Shown: positions 61,018 to 64,000 of the stretch, in pieces
Layout: the number at the start of each line of letters is the position of its first letter
How positions within the stretch are numbered: position 1 is the first letter of the stretch
Source: Phanerodontia chrysosporium
Lineage: Eukaryota > Basidiomycota > Agaricomycetes > Polyporales > Phanerochaetaceae
Assembly: GCA_001910725.1 (NCBI GenBank)
Contig: MJGA01000004.1
Location: 496,001-560,000, forward strand
Direction: 5' to 3'
DNA length: 64,000 nt
Position numbers and translations under genes: made by a program
The notes under the pieces: model-generated
Seen by the model: the letters and a program-made list of their open reading frames with translations, nothing else
The model's database searches: none
What the model was told of the DNA's origin: nothing

Positions 61018-63468
61018 TCATCTTCGAACTTCTTCTCCTTCTTGTCTTCGTCATACTGGTCGGCGCTGGTATTCGCCAGCACGCTATACAGAAAGACTTT
61101 TTAGTACATCATCGATGAGTGTGGTCAAAGTCGTCACATACTTTGCAATGGCAGCTTCATTCACTTCGGGGCTGCGCCCGTCGCCGACCATGATCTTGAC
61201 GCCTTTGCTCGGAATCCCGTTTGCCACGACAAACAGCCAGCCGGGCCTGGTGGATAGATATTACCATCCGGCGGACCGTTGCACGTAACTACATCGCCGT
61301 CCACCGAAGACACAAGCTCGACATAGCGAGAGTTCGCATGCACGGCGTGTGTTACGTAGCCGAAGTCCATCAGGACAACTAGTAAAATGCACGTCAGTAC
61401 GGTGCAACTGGATACGTTCCCTTGATCTTAGACGTACCTTTCACATCCCCAGCGGTTCCAGACGGCACCTTCGCGTTGAACTGGACCGTCTGCTTGAAGT
61501 CGATCTTCTTCGGAACATCGCTCAACGTCGGGCGATCCACGGACATGTACGGGGGATCGAGCCATTCCACGCGATACTCTGTGCCGTACTTGACCTCGCT
61601 CCTATCCAAGTTCGGATTACTTCCGGCGATCATGACGCTGCCTGAGGGAACGACAGTCGCTATCGAATGGTATAGACGCGGGATGTTGCTTGTCGGAAGC
61701 CCCGCAGACGAGAACCGCGAACCAGCAGGGCAGTGGGGTCGTACAGCACGGGCGTGAAAACGGGATTGTCCGCGTTCGATGCGCCGACCTGGTTGACGAC
61801 GTTGCCGTAGCCCGAGATACCAGTGCCTGCGCCGTTTACGATGAGGATTTTGCCTGTGGGCAGGATCACAGCATCGGGCATCGTGCGTGCCTGCGGCATC
61901 TGCTCGACCTGCCAGCCCGCAGCGATCCCGTCATCGGTCAGGACCATACGCGAACACTGCGCCGACGCCGGATCTTGCGAGGAGATCTCATAGCCAGGCT
62001 TCGTATCGTCGACAGTAGAGCCGCCACAGATGAGCACTTCGGGCGTGTAGTTGTTTTCCGGAGTCAGAGGGAGTAGCAAGCCGGTGCCAGTCATCGGGTA
62101 AGTGACCCGCACCCCGTTGGGTATCTGAGGAAGCCTGCGCTCAGTGTTTGTCTGCCAGTCGTAGATCATAGCGTCGCGATTAGCAGCAATGAAGACCTTT
62201 CCGTCCGGAAGAGAGAAGGCAATGGGGAAGAGGTTCGAATTCAGTGTGTCGACCAGGAATTGAAGCTTCACGGGCATGCCGTTGGAGCCGTTGATGTCTT
62301 TCGGAGGGTAGTACTCGACAGTGGGGTTGTTCGTCGTCGCGTTGTTGATCCAGCCGCCCTTTAGCGATCCACCGATGATCATAGCAGAGCCGTCTGAGAT
62401 GCGCAGGACGGTGTTGTACCAGCGAGGACTGGCCATCCGCACCCGGTTGTGGTCTTCAAACATCTCGCAGTCATCGACGTTTTCGCTGTCGCATGGTTCG
62501 AATATACGGACTGCCTGCAGACCGTCCACGTCGCCGAAGTCGGCAGCAGCCGTGTGGTCTTCAACCACGGGGTTACCTCCGACATTGATTAAGGTCCCGT
62601 TCGACAGAAAGGTTCCGCCTGCACAGAAAGAGTTCGACTGCATCCGTAGAGGCTTCACCGCGTGTGTATCAAGGTTGTACAGGGCAGCCCAGGCGGGATG
62701 ACCGTCCACCGTCAAGGGTTGTGTTCGACTTTGTCCACGATGATGGCGTGCGACTCCGAGATGACCGCAAGCTGCATAGCATGGACACCAGTGTTCCCTT
62801 TCTGCGTGAGGGTCCATGTCTCCGATGGGTTGAAGGCTGCGAGGTCTGACGAGGGAAAGCCATCCTTGGGAGAAGAAGAAACTGCGCTAAAATCTGCGTT
62901 GGTGGCGTAGTTCGTTTGTATAGCAGCTTGGCTGATGTCCTTAGACCCAGAGTAACAACGATAGCGTCCAAGTCGATCTTCGTCCCCTTGAGCTGTCTTC
63001 CTTCTCCCCCGTGTTGACGATCTTCAAAGTATGTTTTCCGTAAGGCAAACCGAAGTTCCAGTACAAGCGTTGCTGCTGCCTAGTCGTTGAACTCCAAGCA
63101 TCGACGCGGTCCACCAGCTTGCCGTCTAGATAGACCTTGGCAACACCGTATCTGTTGCCTGTGTTGCCGAACCACTCGACGCCGGTGCCGGTGAATCGGA
63201 ACGTCACGTACGCGCCCTTGTGTGATGTCGACCGGACAGACTTGTGAATGTACGCGGACGAGAATATCTCTTTCCAGTGCGACGAATAGTGAACCAGGGG
63301 AGAATTAGAGTCGTAACTCCTAGTGCCAGGAGCAACATAGTAAGGAGCGAATCTAGTGGGTTTAGTCGAGCCGGGTGTAGTATGTCCATTCCACGCGCTT
63401 TCTGAGGCCAGAACGACAGAGATGAGAACGACCAGCGTAAGCAGAGCTAAGAAAGAGCGGATGACCAT
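61018..63468 (-). CDS. Copper radical oxidase (glyoxal-oxidase-like, AA5) with an N-terminal galactose-binding-like domain
   Basis: A secreted or wall-associated copper enzyme that oxidises aldehydes and makes hydrogen peroxide, a partner of peroxidases in lignocellulose decay. Signal peptide: MVIRSFLALLTLVVLISVVLA. Residues ~45-160 form a beta-sandwich-like module (YVTFRFTGTGVEWFGNTGNR, AKVYLDGKLVDRVDAW, YWNFGLPYGKHTLKIVNTG) outside the usual enzyme. The catalytic propeller has QSNSFCAGGTFLSNGTLINV (Cys of the Tyr-Cys cofactor), PRWYNTVLRI (radical Tyr), RLYHSIATVVPSG (Tyr and His ligands) and THAVHANSRY (His ligand). The tail is charged (DEDKKEKKFEDDSE). Single bases seem missing near 63008, 62943, 62717 and 61243. 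No GPI site or WSC domain is seen. Confidence 0.88.
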
Positions 63469-64000
63469 CTTCAAAGAGGTCGTGTCAAAGGAGGGTGAGG
63501 GTTTGGTAGGAACGCAGAGAAAGCTCAACTTCGTCGAACTACAGGTACAACGTGCGTGGGAATCGGCGCGGAGTTGGCCGAAGCGGCAGCACCGAGCACA
63601 AGCTAAAACCACTCGCAGTCGCGCACGCAGACGAGCAGTCGAGAGCTTGCGAAAGGCGATGGCCATGCGTAAGGTCCATGTAAATCAGTCTATATTCAAC
63701 CCATAAGAAAAGAGACTGGATATTCTCAGATGACAGAGGCGTCAGCAGAAACATGTGCACTCGCACCTCTTGTATAGCCCACGCGCACAAATAACGAGCT
63801 CACATCCCCTTGTGTAAGCAACGATGAAATACAGGTGACGCAGAGATCTACAGTGCCCGCTGCCGCATACGGCTGCTGACAGTCCTCAGGCCGGCGTACA
63901 CTTTGCCTGGCGGGGAACCAAGAATCAGCGAGACGATGGCGTCTCGTGCTATCTTGATATTTTGGAAGGATCCGAGAATATGAATTTTGCTGGAGTTGAT
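63469..64000. other. Upstream flank of copper radical oxidase, no gene seen
   Basis: The last 530 bases hold the oxidase promoter region (no clear TATA box near the ATG) and end of window. The open frame extending upstream of the signal peptide adds a Cys/Arg-rich segment of low plausibility. Nothing else is recognised. Confidence 0.35.

Overview
The window is nuclear DNA of a filamentous basidiomycete, most likely an Agaricomycete (mushroom or wood-decay lineage). The evidence is dense genes split by many short introns of about 50-60 bp with GTRNGY donors, high GC, an Ile(AAT) tRNA, a BTB-domain protein of the kind expanded in Agaricomycetes, FAS1 membrane proteins, and a copper radical (glyoxal) oxidase. 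I see no intact transposon, CRISPR array or bacterial operon.

Layout. 1-1.3 kb: no recognisable gene, then tRNA-Ile. 1.6-10.8 kb (minus strand): AP endonuclease, mitochondrial NAD(P) transhydrogenase, a DapA-family aldolase, a TruB/Pus4 tRNA pseudouridine synthase. 11.2-13.7 kb: a convergent pair of paralogous aldo/keto reductases. 15.5-22.3 kb (plus strand): MFS drug/polyamine-type transporter and an OPT oligopeptide transporter. 22.7-24.7 kb: a double BTB protein. 25.4-32.3 kb (minus strand): nucleotide-sugar transporter, OTU1-type deubiquitinase, SAM37/metaxin. 33.1-41.6 kb: two single-pass FAS1 proteins flanking a GH47 alpha-mannosidase. 42-48 kb: mitochondrial uS13, TRAPP subunit Bet3, and a USP48-type ubiquitin protease. 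48.4-52.5 kb: a conserved protein of unknown function. 55-61 kb: GPI transamidase subunit GAA1, TFIID subunit TAF7, FAM50/XAP5. 61-63.5 kb: copper radical oxidase with an extra N-terminal domain.

How the genes relate. Most are independent housekeeping genes. Several act in the secretory pathway and cell surface (sugar transporter, GH47 mannosidase, TRAPPC3, GAA1, FAS1 proteins), in mitochondria (transhydrogenase, SAM37, uS13m) or in ubiquitin removal (OTU1, USP48). Many neighbours are arranged head-to-head with short shared promoters or tail-to-tail with very short gaps.

A window-wide oddity is that about half of the protein genes need one or more missing single bases, usually next to a C or G run, to restore an otherwise perfect conserved frame. 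This looks like uncorrected homopolymer sequencing error rather than gene death. Exon structures given here were worked out by hand from splice signals and reading-frame continuity. No database search was run; family names rest on recognised motifs.
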